Shown here: positions 42,134 to 49,961 of the stretch, in pieces | How the letters are laid out: every line of letters starts with the position of its first letter | Position numbering within the stretch: position 1 is the stretch's first letter | Origin: Paludisphaera mucosa | GTDB taxonomy: Bacteria; Planctomycetota; Planctomycetia; Isosphaerales; Isosphaeraceae | Length of the DNA: 64,000 bases | NCBI RefSeq assembly: GCF_029589435.1 | Contig: NZ_JARRAG010000002.1 | Span: forward strand, 1,054,001-1,118,000 | Direction of reading: 5' to 3' | Notes under the pieces: model-generated | The model's database searches: none | Seen by the model: only the letters and a program-made list of their open reading frames with translations | Told to the model about the DNA's origin: nothing | Program-made: the position numbers and the translations under genes

Positions 42134-43102
42134 ATGCCGATCGAGATGGAGCGGGCCGCCGCGACGACGTCGCTCGCGCCGGCCGGCGAGGAGTCGTCGG
42201 GCCCGCCCAGGCTCCTGGTCGTGGACGATTCGGAGTTCGAACGCCGTTGCATCGCCAGGCTGCTCGACGACTTCGACGGCCTCCGCGTCGAGTACGCGCC
42301 GGGAGGGCTCGCCGCGCTGCAGGCCCTCGAACGCGACCCGCCCGACCTGATCTTGACCGACCTGATCATGCCCGGCGTCGACGGCCTGGAGCTGGTCCGC
42401 CGGGTCCATGCTTCGCGGCCGGGACTGCCGGTCATCCTGATGACCGCCTTCGGCGGCGAGGGGGAGGCCGTCCGGGCGCTCCGCGCCGGCGCGGCGGACT
42501 ACCTACCCAAGGCCCGTCTGGGCCAGGACCTGGCGGCCACGCTGCGGCGCGCCCTCGACGGGTTCACAGTCGACCGCCGCCGCAATCGCCTCTTGCGGCG
42601 GCTGCACGGCCGGACCTCGACCTTCGAGCTGGAGAACGACCCCGAGCTGGTCGAGATGCTCGCCCGCCTCCTGGCCGAGGAGGTCGCCGGCCTCGACCTG
42701 CTCGACGGCTCGGGGCGGATCCGCCTGCAGGTCGCCCTGCAAGAGGCCCTCGCCAACGCCCTGTACCACGGCAACCTGGAAGTCGACTCGGCGCTCCGCC
42801 AGGAGGACGAGGCGGTCTTCTACGGCCTGGCCGAAGAGCGCCGCCGCCAGGAGCCCTATCGGTCGCGGCGGATTCGCGTCCACGCCTCCCTCGACCGCCG
42901 GGCCGCCGACTTCGAGATCGCCGACGACGGCCCCGGCTTCGACACCGGCCGCGCCGACCGTCCGATCGAGGCCGAGGACCTGACTCGCATCGGCGGCCGG
43001 GGCCTGCTCCTGATGCGCACGTTCATGGACGAGGTGGCGTACAACGCCCGGGGGAACGTCGTCACGCTGACGAAACGCTTCGCCCCGGGCCGGGCCCGTT
43101 GA
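42134..43102 (+). CDS. Receiver domain plus RsbW-like HATPase protein
   Basis: 322 residues. Receiver domain at about 25-145 (RLLVVDDSEFERRCIARLLD; LILTDLIMPGVDGLELVRRV with Asp76; ADYLPKARLG). The C-terminal part from about 170 is a GHKL ATPase of the anti-sigma kinase (RsbW/SpoIIAB) type: RLQVALQEALANALYHGNLE (N box), FEIADDGPGFD (G1) and IGGRGLLLMRTFMDEVAYN (G2). There is no phospho-acceptor His domain, so it is not a classical histidine kinase; it should phosphorylate a STAS partner on Ser/Thr. It is a natural opponent of the REC-PP2C phosphatase at 34634. GGGAGGACGCG precedes the ATG. No STAS gene is visible in the window. Confidence 0.85.
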   Translation: MPIEMERAAATTSLAPAGEESSGPPRLLVVDDSEFERRCIARLLDDFDGLRVEYAPGGLAALQALERDPPDLILTDLIMPGVDGLELVRRVHASRPGLPVILMTAFGGEGEAVRALRAGAADYLPKARLGQDLAATLRRALDGFTVDRRRNRLLRRLHGRTSTFELENDPELVEMLARLLAEEVAGLDLLDGSGRIRLQVALQEALANALYHGNLEVDSALRQEDEAVFYGLAEERRRQEPYRSRRIRVHASLDRRAADFEIADDGPGFDTGRADRPIEAEDLTRIGGRGLLLMRTFMDEVAYNARGNVVTLTKRFAPGRAR

Positions 43103-43139
43103 GGCCGCCCGCGTCGACCGCCACGCGACTCAATCAGTC

Positions 43140-44825
43140 TCAGGAGGTGGGCGTGGAGAAGATGGGGAATTGCTCGTGCGTCCAGACGAGCAGCTTCTGG
43201 ATCGCCTCCTGCCGTCGCTGATCCCGGTCGCGGTCGCGCACGGCGGCCTTGTAGTTCCGCTCGGCCGTGATCTGCGCGTCATACACCTCTTTCAAGCCCG
43301 GGTGAAGCAAGAGGTTTTCGCGGGGTGGGAGCGTGGGCGGGAGCTTGGTCACAGGATCGGACGGGGCTTCGCCTGCGATCCTTCGCCACTGGCGGACGAT
43401 CGTGGTGAGGGTGTCGTTAGCGATTTCGAACTTCGCCTCGGAGCCCTCGGCCTCCCGCTCGGCCTCGTCCTTCATGTCCTGGAGGCGGCCTTCCAGAACC
43501 TGGACCTGCTCCAGGATCTCCTCCAGCCCCCGTTCGGGGGAGGCGACGCCGTTCTTCTTCAACGTCTCGGCGCGGGTCATCCGCCGATGGGCGATCCGGA
43601 GCTGCGCCTCGATCTCCCGCAGGCCCCGCGCGGCCTGGGCCGGCGGATCGGGCGGATCGGGCGGGACCGGGGCGTCGGAGGCTTCCACGGCCTCCGCGGC
43701 GGCGGCCCGTGCGGGCGGATCGGGCGGGACTGGGGCGTCGGGGGCTTCCACGGCGTCCGCGGCGGCGGCCCGTGCGGGCGGTGAGGGAGGTGAGGGAGGT
43801 CGAGGGGGAACCGTCTCCGGGAATTGATCGAGGAGCCGGTCGAGCTTCTTCTCCATCGCGTCGAGCCGGGCTTCGACCGACCTGGGGGCGGCCTTCGCGT
43901 CGGGCGGCTGCTCGGCCCGGGGCGCGGGCGCTTCGAGCGCGCCGGGGACGACCGCCAGGGCGCCGGCGGTCAGGCCGACGGCGGCGACCGCGAATCCGAA
44001 GAGCTTCCACAGGGGCGGGGACGTCGACATGAGCACTCCTTGGGCCAGGGCCGCGGCGGGCCATCGGGCCGACGCGGGGGATGATGCGAACAGGCCGCCG
44101 AGGCCCGCGGCGAGGCCCGCGAACCGGCCGGCGGCGGCGACCGTCGCCGCCACGAGCGACGACGGGACGAGCGGGACGGCGGCCAGGTCCGCCCGCGCCA
44201 GGACCAGGCAGGCGGACGCGTCGACGCCCCGGCGCGACAGGCGTTGCTGAAGGATGACGCGGGCCCGGGCCATCCGACTGCGCACCGTGCCGACGGGCCA
44301 GCCCAGCTCGGCGGCGGCCTGGTCGTGCGTCCGGCCCCGCAGGTAGCAGAGCACCAGCGGGGCGCGGAACTTCTCGGGCAGCCGGCCCAGTTCCTGGTCG
44401 AGCGTCTCCAGCGAGTCGTCGGGCGTCCGCACGGGCGCGGCGGGGGCCTCCTCGACGTCCCGCCGGTCGCCCTCGCGGGCCCTCCGTTTGAGGACGTCGG
44501 CGCGGGCCCGGACGGCGACGCGGAAGGCCACGCCGTAGAGCCAGCTCGACAGCGCGTCGCCGTCGCGGAGCCGCCGCCCCTTGCGGGTCAGGATCAGGAA
44601 GGTCGCCTGGAAGGCGTCCTCGACGTCGGCGGGATTGAACAAGTAGCGGCGGCAGAGCGCCAGCACGAGCGGGCCGTGGCGGTCGACGATCGCCTCGAAG
44701 GCGGCCTCGTCGCGCTCGGCCAGGTACCGATGCAAGAGCCGCGCGTCGCCTCCCGGCGGGTCGACCCCGTCGCGGAGCAGCCGCTCGACCTCCCTCCCCA
44801 CCACCGTCCGTCGCGCCCGCAACAT
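43140..44825 (-). CDS. ECF sigma factor with long C-terminal extension
   Basis: 561 residues from ATG 44825 (GAGGGACGGCGAC upstream); a longer in-frame start at 44936 has no such site. Sigma region 2 is at about 30-95 (LALCRRYLFNPADVEDAFQA) and region 4 at about 130-190 (RAPLVLCYLRGRTHDQAAAE, VGTVRSRMARARVILQQRL). After region 4 come a hydrophobic segment (LFGFAVAAVGLTAGALAVVP) that probably spans the membrane, a Pro/Ala-rich part with a 21-residue repeat, and a charged helical C-terminal half (LREIEAQLRIAHRRMTRAET). This matches the planctomycete-specific membrane-tethered ECF groups in which the extension acts as a built-in anti-sigma or sensor. Confidence 0.88.
   Translation of the reverse strand: MLRARRTVVGREVERLLRDGVDPPGGDARLLHRYLAERDEAAFEAIVDRHGPLVLALCRRYLFNPADVEDAFQATFLILTRKGRRLRDGDALSSWLYGVAFRVAVRARADVLKRRAREGDRRDVEEAPAAPVRTPDDSLETLDQELGRLPEKFRAPLVLCYLRGRTHDQAAAELGWPVGTVRSRMARARVILQQRLSRRGVDASACLVLARADLAAVPLVPSSLVAATVAAAGRFAGLAAGLGGLFASSPASARWPAAALAQGVLMSTSPPLWKLFGFAVAAVGLTAGALAVVPGALEAPAPRAEQPPDAKAAPRSVEARLDAMEKKLDRLLDQFPETVPPRPPSPPSPPARAAAADAVEAPDAPVPPDPPARAAAAEAVEASDAPVPPDPPDPPAQAARGLREIEAQLRIAHRRMTRAETLKKNGVASPERGLEEILEQVQVLEGRLQDMKDEAEREAEGSEAKFEIANDTLTTIVRQWRRIAGEAPSDPVTKLPPTLPPRENLLLHPGLKEVYDAQITAERNYKAAVRDRDRDQRRQEAIQKLLVWTHEQFPIFSTPTS
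43654..43779. repeat. 63-base tandem repeat inside the sigma factor gene
   Basis: Two head-to-tail units of 63 bases (21 codons) encode PPDPPARAAAA(D/E)AVEA and then (P/S)DAPV. The units differ at a handful of bases. They lengthen the Pro/Ala linker between the membrane segment and the helical C-terminal domain, and copy number could vary among strains. Confidence 0.7.
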
Positions 44826-45012
44826 GTCGCCGTCCCTCCCCTCGGCGAGGTTACTGCACCGCGAGGGTTCACCAATCCCGTTATTTTCGGATTCGGGGCG
44901 GTTCGCTCGATCGGAGGACGAAGCACCGGTCGTCATCGGCGGTCATGGCGATTGGGTAGGACGCCGGACCGACGAGAATCGGTGACGCGGATCCCATGAA
45001 CCGCGAGCCCTA

Positions 45013-45041
45013 TTGACAAATGTCGTAGGATCGCCGATCAT
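45013..45041 (+). promoter_or_regulatory. Promoter/BlaI-like operator, second copy
   Basis: TTGACA (45013-45018) with the dyad GACAAATGTC (45015-45024); the 14 bases TTGACAAATGTCGT equal the minus-strand site at 2214-2227. A weak -10 GATCAT lies 17 bases further (45036-45041). The gene served is the small membrane protein at 45081. BlaI/MecI-type repressors bind such ACAnnTGT dyads; the regulator itself is not in the window. Confidence 0.5.
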
Positions 45042-45080
45042 GAGGCGAGGACAACCGTTTCGACATGGGGGGCCTGGATC

Positions 45081-45323
45081 ATGAGCACTGCGGCCGCTGG
45101 AGCGACGCCTGGGCGAACGGCGAAGTTGCTGGCCGTCCTGAGCGTCGCCGGCTTCTGGGTCCTGCCGTTGTCCCCGATGGTCGCCATCGGGGCGGTTTCG
45201 CTGACCCAGGGGGCGTCGGGCTGGTCGCGGAGCCTGGCCGTGACGGGAGCGTTGCTGTGCATCGCCTACACCGTCCTCATGGCCCTCTTGATCGTCCGCC
45301 TGGCCGTGCAGGTCGGCTTCTAG
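45081..45323 (+). CDS. Small two-span membrane protein
   Basis: 80 residues with two hydrophobic helices: LLAVLSVAGFWVLPLSPMVA (about 16-38) and AVTGALLCIAYTVLMALLIV (about 52-74). Ends RLAVQVGF. No family recognised; size and topology resemble many short stress- or repressor-controlled membrane proteins. Interest comes from its promoter, which carries the BlaI-like operator shared with the TlpA-like gene at the other end of the window. A 118-codon overlapping frame from 45065 is an Arg/Pro-rich shadow. Confidence 0.6.
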   Translation: MSTAAAGATPGRTAKLLAVLSVAGFWVLPLSPMVAIGAVSLTQGASGWSRSLAVTGALLCIAYTVLMALLIVRLAVQVGF

Positions 45324-45387
45324 GCGAGGGCTTCGCCGTCGCCCCCCCCGGGGCCGACGAATCACCAAGCACGCCGCACTGCGCCCC

Positions 45388-45437
45388 CCTCATCCGGCCT
45401 TCGGCCACCTTCACCCGGTAGGGGGGAAGGCCATGAG
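45388..45437. repeat. REP-like dispersed hairpin, copy 2
   Basis: CCTCATCCGGCCTTC at the left pairs with GAAGGCCATGAG at the right, with a CACCTTCACCCGGTAGGGGGG centre broken by a few mismatches. It lies between the convergent genes ending at 45323 and 45456 and may end both transcripts. Same family as the elements at 30452 and 51745. Confidence 0.6.
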
Positions 45438-45455
45438 AGTTCGACTCGGCCCCGA

Positions 45456-45974
45456 TCAGGCGAGGGGTTCTTCGGCCTGGGGTTCGAGTTCGACGTCGGC
45501 GGAGGCGACGGAGAGTTCGGGGGCGGGGGCCTCGGCGTCGATGAAGTCGTTGAACGGCTCCTCGATCGACTCGCGGAGCTTCTGTTTGGTGGGGTCGCCC
45601 ATGGCCTCGGGCCAGATGTAGAAGCCGCCCTTCCAGGACGGGGGGATCTCCCACGTGCCCCAGATGCCCTTGCCCTCGTTGTAGCCCTGGTAGGCGACGT
45701 CGTGCTTGCCGATGAACCGCTTGGTCCACCAGCACTTGCCGTCCTCGACCTGGTAGCGGCCCCGGATGAGGAAGTCGCCGATGAGGTCGCGGCCCTCGCC
45801 GGTGATCACGCCGCGCTTGAACGTCAGGCGCAGCTCCATCCCGTGCTTGCCGGGGGGGATCTCGGCCTGGAGGAAGTAGCCGACCCACGGCCCGGAGGGG
45901 AAGCGCGAGTCGGTCTCCAGGTCGAGGTCGGTCTCGTCCGGGATCGGGTCCTTCGAGCGGGGGTCGCTGGTCAT
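45456..45974 (-). CDS. Conserved-looking hypothetical protein, 172 residues
   Basis: No domain recognised. The middle is rich in aromatic residues and looks like a compact beta fold: GPWVGYFLQAEIPPGKHGME, LRLTFKRGVITGEGRDLIGD, FLIRGRYQVEDGKCWWTKRF, VAYQGYNEGKGIWGTWEIPP. The C-terminus is acidic (LELEPQAEEP-like). No signal peptide or membrane segment, so probably cytosolic. Codon use and GC match the neighbours. The start at 45974 is upstream of all conserved-looking sequence. The divergent neighbour is fdhD, 256 bases away. Confidence 0.6.
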   Translation of the reverse strand: MTSDPRSKDPIPDETDLDLETDSRFPSGPWVGYFLQAEIPPGKHGMELRLTFKRGVITGEGRDLIGDFLIRGRYQVEDGKCWWTKRFIGKHDVAYQGYNEGKGIWGTWEIPPSWKGGFYIWPEAMGDPTKQKLRESIEEPFNDFIDAEAPAPELSVASADVELEPQAEEPLA

Positions 45975-46230
45975 CGCGGGCGATCCTCAGGGCAAGGCGG
46001 AGCGGGCGTCCCGAAGCCGGGCGGGACCGTCTCCTGCGTTCATGCAAGAGGCGGGCCGCGCCGCTTGTGAGGGGGCGGGCCGCCGTCGAGCGGCGGAGCC
46101 CGGTTGTTTCGCCGGCCTTCCCCCCCCTATGATTCTAAGCGAAAGCCAGCCCGCGGTAAGGCGCGATCCGCCCGGGTCGCGCGGGAATTTCCTCGCCGGG
46201 ACGGGTCGACCCGGCGACGTCGGAGCGGTG

Positions 46231-47106
46231 ATGAGCGACGAACGGTCAGCGAGCCCGACGGACGTCCGGCGTCCCGGCGCATCCCGCCCCGCGCGGCAGG
46301 TCGCGAAGGTGGGCGTCACGGCCGTGGGCCCCGCCGGCGGCGACGCCCGCGACGACTGGGTGGCCGTCGAAGATCCCCTGGAGATCCGCGCGGCGGGCCC
46401 GGGCCAGGCCGCGACGAGCGTCGCGGTGACGATGCGCACGCCCGGAAGCGATTTCGAGCTGGCCGTGGGCTTCCTCCGCACCGAGGGCCTGATCGGGCCC
46501 GAGGACGAGGTCCTGCCGCCCCCCGACCTGCCGGCGAAGGGGTGCAACGTCGTGAACGTCGAGCTGTCGCGGCCGTTCGACGGCTCGACGCTCAAGCGGA
46601 ACTTCTTCGCGACGTCGAGCTGCGGGCTCTGCGGCAAGGCGGCCCTCGACCAGATCGAGGTGCGCTGCGGGCCCGTCGCGGCCGGGCCGACGGTCGCCCG
46701 GGCGACGATCCTGGGCCTGCCGGACGCCCTCCGCGAGGCCCAGCGGGCCTTCGACCGCACCGGGGGCCTGCACGCCGCCGGCCTGTTCGACGCCGAAGGG
46801 CGGCTGCTGGCGGCCCGCGAGGACGTCGGCCGCCACAACGCCGTCGACAAGCTGGTCGGCCGCGCCTTCCTCGACGGCGAGCTGCCGCTCTCGGGCCGCA
46901 TCCTGCTCGTTTCCGGGCGGACCAGCTTCGAAATCTTGCAGAAGGCGGCCGTGGCGGGCCTGCCGATCGTCTGCGCCGTCTCCGCGCCGTCGAGCCTGGC
47001 GGTGTCGGTCGCCGACCGCCTGGGGATCACCCTGGTCGGGTTCCTCCGCGGCGACCGCTTCAACGTCTACACCCACCCCGGGCGGATCGACGCCGGGGAT
47101 CGATAG
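46231..47106 (+). CDS. fdhD: Formate dehydrogenase accessory sulfurtransferase FdhD
   Basis: 291 residues from ATG 46231. FdhD moves sulfur from IscS to the molybdenum cofactor of formate-dehydrogenase-type enzymes. Landmarks: VEDPLEIRAAG, MRTPGSDFELAVGFLRTEGL, FFATSSCGLCGKAALDQIEV with the CxxC (SCGLCG) that carries the persulfide, TGGLHAAGLFD, REDVGRHNAVDKLVG, SGRTSFEILQKAAVAGLPIV and APSSLAVSVADRLGITLVGF. It lies 10 bases upstream of the molybdopterin oxidoreductase gene, its evident client. Extra in-frame sequence upstream (to 46042) is Arg-rich and rejected. Confidence 0.93.
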   Translation: MSDERSASPTDVRRPGASRPARQVAKVGVTAVGPAGGDARDDWVAVEDPLEIRAAGPGQAATSVAVTMRTPGSDFELAVGFLRTEGLIGPEDEVLPPPDLPAKGCNVVNVELSRPFDGSTLKRNFFATSSCGLCGKAALDQIEVRCGPVAAGPTVARATILGLPDALREAQRAFDRTGGLHAAGLFDAEGRLLAAREDVGRHNAVDKLVGRAFLDGELPLSGRILLVSGRTSFEILQKAAVAGLPIVCAVSAPSSLAVSVADRLGITLVGFLRGDRFNVYTHPGRIDAGDR

Positions 47107-47116
47107 GAGATCGCCC

Positions 47117-49465
47117 ATGGCCGACCAGGAAGGGTCGTCGCCCGTGACCCCGCCCTCACTCTCGCCCCCGCCCGTCGAGCTGTCGAAGGTCCAGGTCCAG
47201 CCCTACCACCACCCGGCGGCGGGCGTCGGGGCGATCATCCACTCGACGTCGATGGCGCTCTCGCAGTTGGGGCCGATCCGGTCGGTCTCGATGGCGCTCA
47301 AGATCAACCAGATCGAGGGCTTCGACTGCCCGAGCTGCGCCTGGACCGAGGCCGGCCAGGACCGCCGCGAGACCTTCGAGTTCTGCGAGAACGGCGTCAA
47401 GGCCGTCGCCGCCGAGGCGACCAAGCGGCGCGTCGCGCCCGAGTTCTTCCGCAAGTGGTCGGTCGCCGACCTCCGCGCGCGGAACGACCACTGGCTGGAG
47501 GACCAGGGCCGGCTGACCCACCCCATGCACCTGGCCCCGGGTGCCGACCACTTCGCGCCGATCTCGTGGGAGGACGCCTTCGCGCTCCTCGGCCGCGAGC
47601 TGAAGGCGCTGGGGTCGCCCCACGACGCCGTTTTCTACACCTCGGGCCGCACGAGCAACGAGGCGGCCTTCCTCTACCAATTGTTCGCCCGGCTGCTCGG
47701 CACCAACAACCTGCCGGACTGCTCGAACATGTGCCACGAGTCGACGAGCTTCGGCCTGCAGGAGCAGATCGGCGTCGGCAAGGGGATGGTGACGCTCGAC
47801 GACTTCGAGCTGGCCGACGCGATCTTCATGATCGGCCACAACCCGGGCACGAACCACCCGCGGATGCTGACGACCCTGGCGAACGCCTCCAAGCGGGGCT
47901 GCCGGATCGTGGCCGTCAACCCGCTCCGCGAGCGCGGGCTGGAGCGGTTCGCGCACCCGCAGCACCCGATGGACATGCTCCACGGCGGCACGGCGATCGC
48001 CGAGATGTTCCTGTCGGTCAAGATCGGCGGCGACGTGGCCCTGCTCAAGGGGATCATGAAGGAGGTCTTCGAGGCCGAGCGCCGGAACCCCGGCCAGGTG
48101 ATCGACCTGCCGTTCATCCGCGACCACGCGTCGGGCTACGACGAGTTCGCCGCCGAGCTGGACGCGACCTCGTGGGACGACGTCGTCGCCTCGTCCGGGA
48201 TCGACCGCGAGACGATCCGCAAGGCGGCCGAGATCTACATCACGTCCGACCGCGTGATCGCCTGCTGGGGCATGGGGGTGACGCAGCACCGCTGGGGCGT
48301 GGCGAACGTCCAGTCGATCATGAACCTGCTCCTGCTCCGGGGCAACATCGGCCGCCCCGGCGCGGGGGCCTGCCCGGTCCGGGGCCACAGCAACGTCCAG
48401 GGCGACCGGACGATGGGGATCTTCGAACGCCCCGCCGCCGCCTTCCTCGACCGGCTCGGCCAGGTCTTCGGCTTCGAGCCCCCGCGCGAGCCCGGCTACA
48501 GCGTGGTCGAGGCGATCAAGGCGATGCACGAGGGCAAGGTCGGCGTCTTCTTCGCGATGGGCGGCAACTTCCCCGTGGCCTCGCCCGACACCGACTACAC
48601 GGCCGAGGCCATGTCGCGGTGCCGGCTGACGGCCTACGTCGCCACCAAGCTGAACCGCGGCCACCTGACGACCGGCCGCGAGTCCCTGATCCTCCCCTGC
48701 CTCGGCCGCACCGAGATCGACGAGCAGGCCGCCGGCCCGCAGTTCGTCACCGTGGAAGACTCGATGAGCATCATCCACGCCTCGCACGGCGTCTTGAAGC
48801 CGGGCTCGCCGATGCTCCGCAGCGAGCCCTGGATCGTCGCGCAGCTCGCGAAGGCCGCGCTGGGCGCGTCGTCGACCGTCGACTGGGACGAGCTGGTCGG
48901 CGACTACGACCGCATCCGCGAGCGGATCGCGCAGACGATCCCCGGCTTCCACGACTTCAACGTCCGCGTCCGCCGCCCCGGAGGTTTCATGCTGATCAAC
49001 CCCGCCGGCGAGCGCCGGTTCGTCACGACGACGGGCAAGGCCCGGTTCATGACCCACCCGATCCCCGCCGACGCCCGCACCCCCGGCCGGCTCCTGCTGG
49101 CGACGATCCGCAGCCACGACCAGTTCAACACCACGATCTACGGCTTCGACGACCGCTACCGCGGCGTCTACGACGCCCGCCGCGTCGTCTTCCTCAACGC
49201 CCGCGACGTCGCCCGCCTGGGCCTGGTCGACCGCCAGGTCGTCGACCTGATCGGCGAGCACCGGGGCGAGTCCCGCGTCGCCCCCCGCTTCGCCGTCGTC
49301 GCCCATGACATCCCCGAGGGCTGCGCCGCCGCCTACTACCCCGAGACCAACCCCCTGATCGCCTGCGACGACGTCGACCCCCACAGCCTCACCCCGTCCT
49401 CCAAGTCCGTCGTCGTCCGCATCGTCCCGACCACCCATCCCGCGGAGTCGGCGGCGGCTGTGTGA
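47117..49465 (+). CDS. FdhF/YdeP-family molybdopterin oxidoreductase
   Basis: 782 residues, usual length for the YdeP group. It reads INQIEGFDCPSCAWTE near residue 70, the two-cysteine remnant (CPSC) typical of YdeP-like enzymes rather than the four-Cys iron-sulfur motif of FdhF. Further landmarks: FYTSGRTSNEAAFLYQLFAR, NNLPDCSNMCHESTSFGL, MIGHNPGTNHPRMLTTLANA, GMGVTQHRWGVANVQSIMNL, GRPGAGACPVRGHSNVQGDR, and the C-terminal molybdopterin-dinucleotide domain (TIRSHDQFNTTIYGFDDRYR). In E. coli YdeP is linked to acid resistance; true substrate unknown. Translated right after FdhD, which probably sulfurates its cofactor. Confidence 0.92.
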   Translation: MADQEGSSPVTPPSLSPPPVELSKVQVQPYHHPAAGVGAIIHSTSMALSQLGPIRSVSMALKINQIEGFDCPSCAWTEAGQDRRETFEFCENGVKAVAAEATKRRVAPEFFRKWSVADLRARNDHWLEDQGRLTHPMHLAPGADHFAPISWEDAFALLGRELKALGSPHDAVFYTSGRTSNEAAFLYQLFARLLGTNNLPDCSNMCHESTSFGLQEQIGVGKGMVTLDDFELADAIFMIGHNPGTNHPRMLTTLANASKRGCRIVAVNPLRERGLERFAHPQHPMDMLHGGTAIAEMFLSVKIGGDVALLKGIMKEVFEAERRNPGQVIDLPFIRDHASGYDEFAAELDATSWDDVVASSGIDRETIRKAAEIYITSDRVIACWGMGVTQHRWGVANVQSIMNLLLLRGNIGRPGAGACPVRGHSNVQGDRTMGIFERPAAAFLDRLGQVFGFEPPREPGYSVVEAIKAMHEGKVGVFFAMGGNFPVASPDTDYTAEAMSRCRLTAYVATKLNRGHLTTGRESLILPCLGRTEIDEQAAGPQFVTVEDSMSIIHASHGVLKPGSPMLRSEPWIVAQLAKAALGASSTVDWDELVGDYDRIRERIAQTIPGFHDFNVRVRRPGGFMLINPAGERRFVTTTGKARFMTHPIPADARTPGRLLLATIRSHDQFNTTIYGFDDRYRGVYDARRVVFLNARDVARLGLVDRQVVDLIGEHRGESRVAPRFAVVAHDIPEGCAAAYYPETNPLIACDDVDPHSLTPSSKSVVVRIVPTTHPAESAAAV

Positions 49466-49552
49466 CGCCCCAAGGGGGAGACTCCGGAGGCCGAAGGCGG
49501 TCCGATCGCGGACCGAGCGACCGGGACGACCGGCGGGGGCGGGTCACCGTCT

Positions 49553-49680
49553 TCACTCCGGTCGCGGCGTCTGAAAAACCTCCTCGCACCCGGCCCGTTT
49601 CCAGGCGTCGAGCTGAGGTCCAGCTTCGATTCCTGGGTCGAGACTCGGGCCCATCCGACGAGCACGGCTCTCCCCGTCAT
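49553..49680 (-). pseudogene. N-terminal remnant of a serine resolvase/recombinase, frameshifted
   Basis: From ATG 49680 the minus strand reads AVLVGWARVSTQESKLDL, the start of a resolvase catalytic domain with the nucleophile Ser in ARVST. One base seems missing at about 49615. In the next frame the match continues as QLDAWKRAGCEEVFQTPRPE and stops at 49553. Only about 42 of some 190 residues remain, so it is a dead fragment of a mobile element or integrated plasmid. It starts the rearranged segment 49.5-51.1 kb. The following 280 bases (49681-49961) look less GC-rich and hold nothing recognisable. Confidence 0.65.
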
Positions 49681-49961
49681 CAAATGACCCAGGAGAGGTT
49701 TCCTAACTCATCTGGAAGGGCGAGGTCTCGGGATGTTGATTTTGAGATGCTCATCGGCACGATCTTCGGCCTGGTGAGCCGTGTCCAACCGCTTTCCTCC
49801 CAGGCTTGTCGGAAAGGGGCGATTTTGAGACTCGCCCACTTGGAGCGAAACGATCCCGCCAGGGATACGCTTGCGTAGCCTGATCGGATCAGCTCGAATG
49901 GGATTCGCGACCTGGCGAGCCGGAGGGACTTGTCGTCAATTACATCCGGGTAAGACACGTG

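Noticed and set aside
49681-49961. Possible gene on the minus strand between the resolvase remnant and the next gene
   Set aside because: The open frame continues from both neighbours by chance; no start context and no recognisable sequence.
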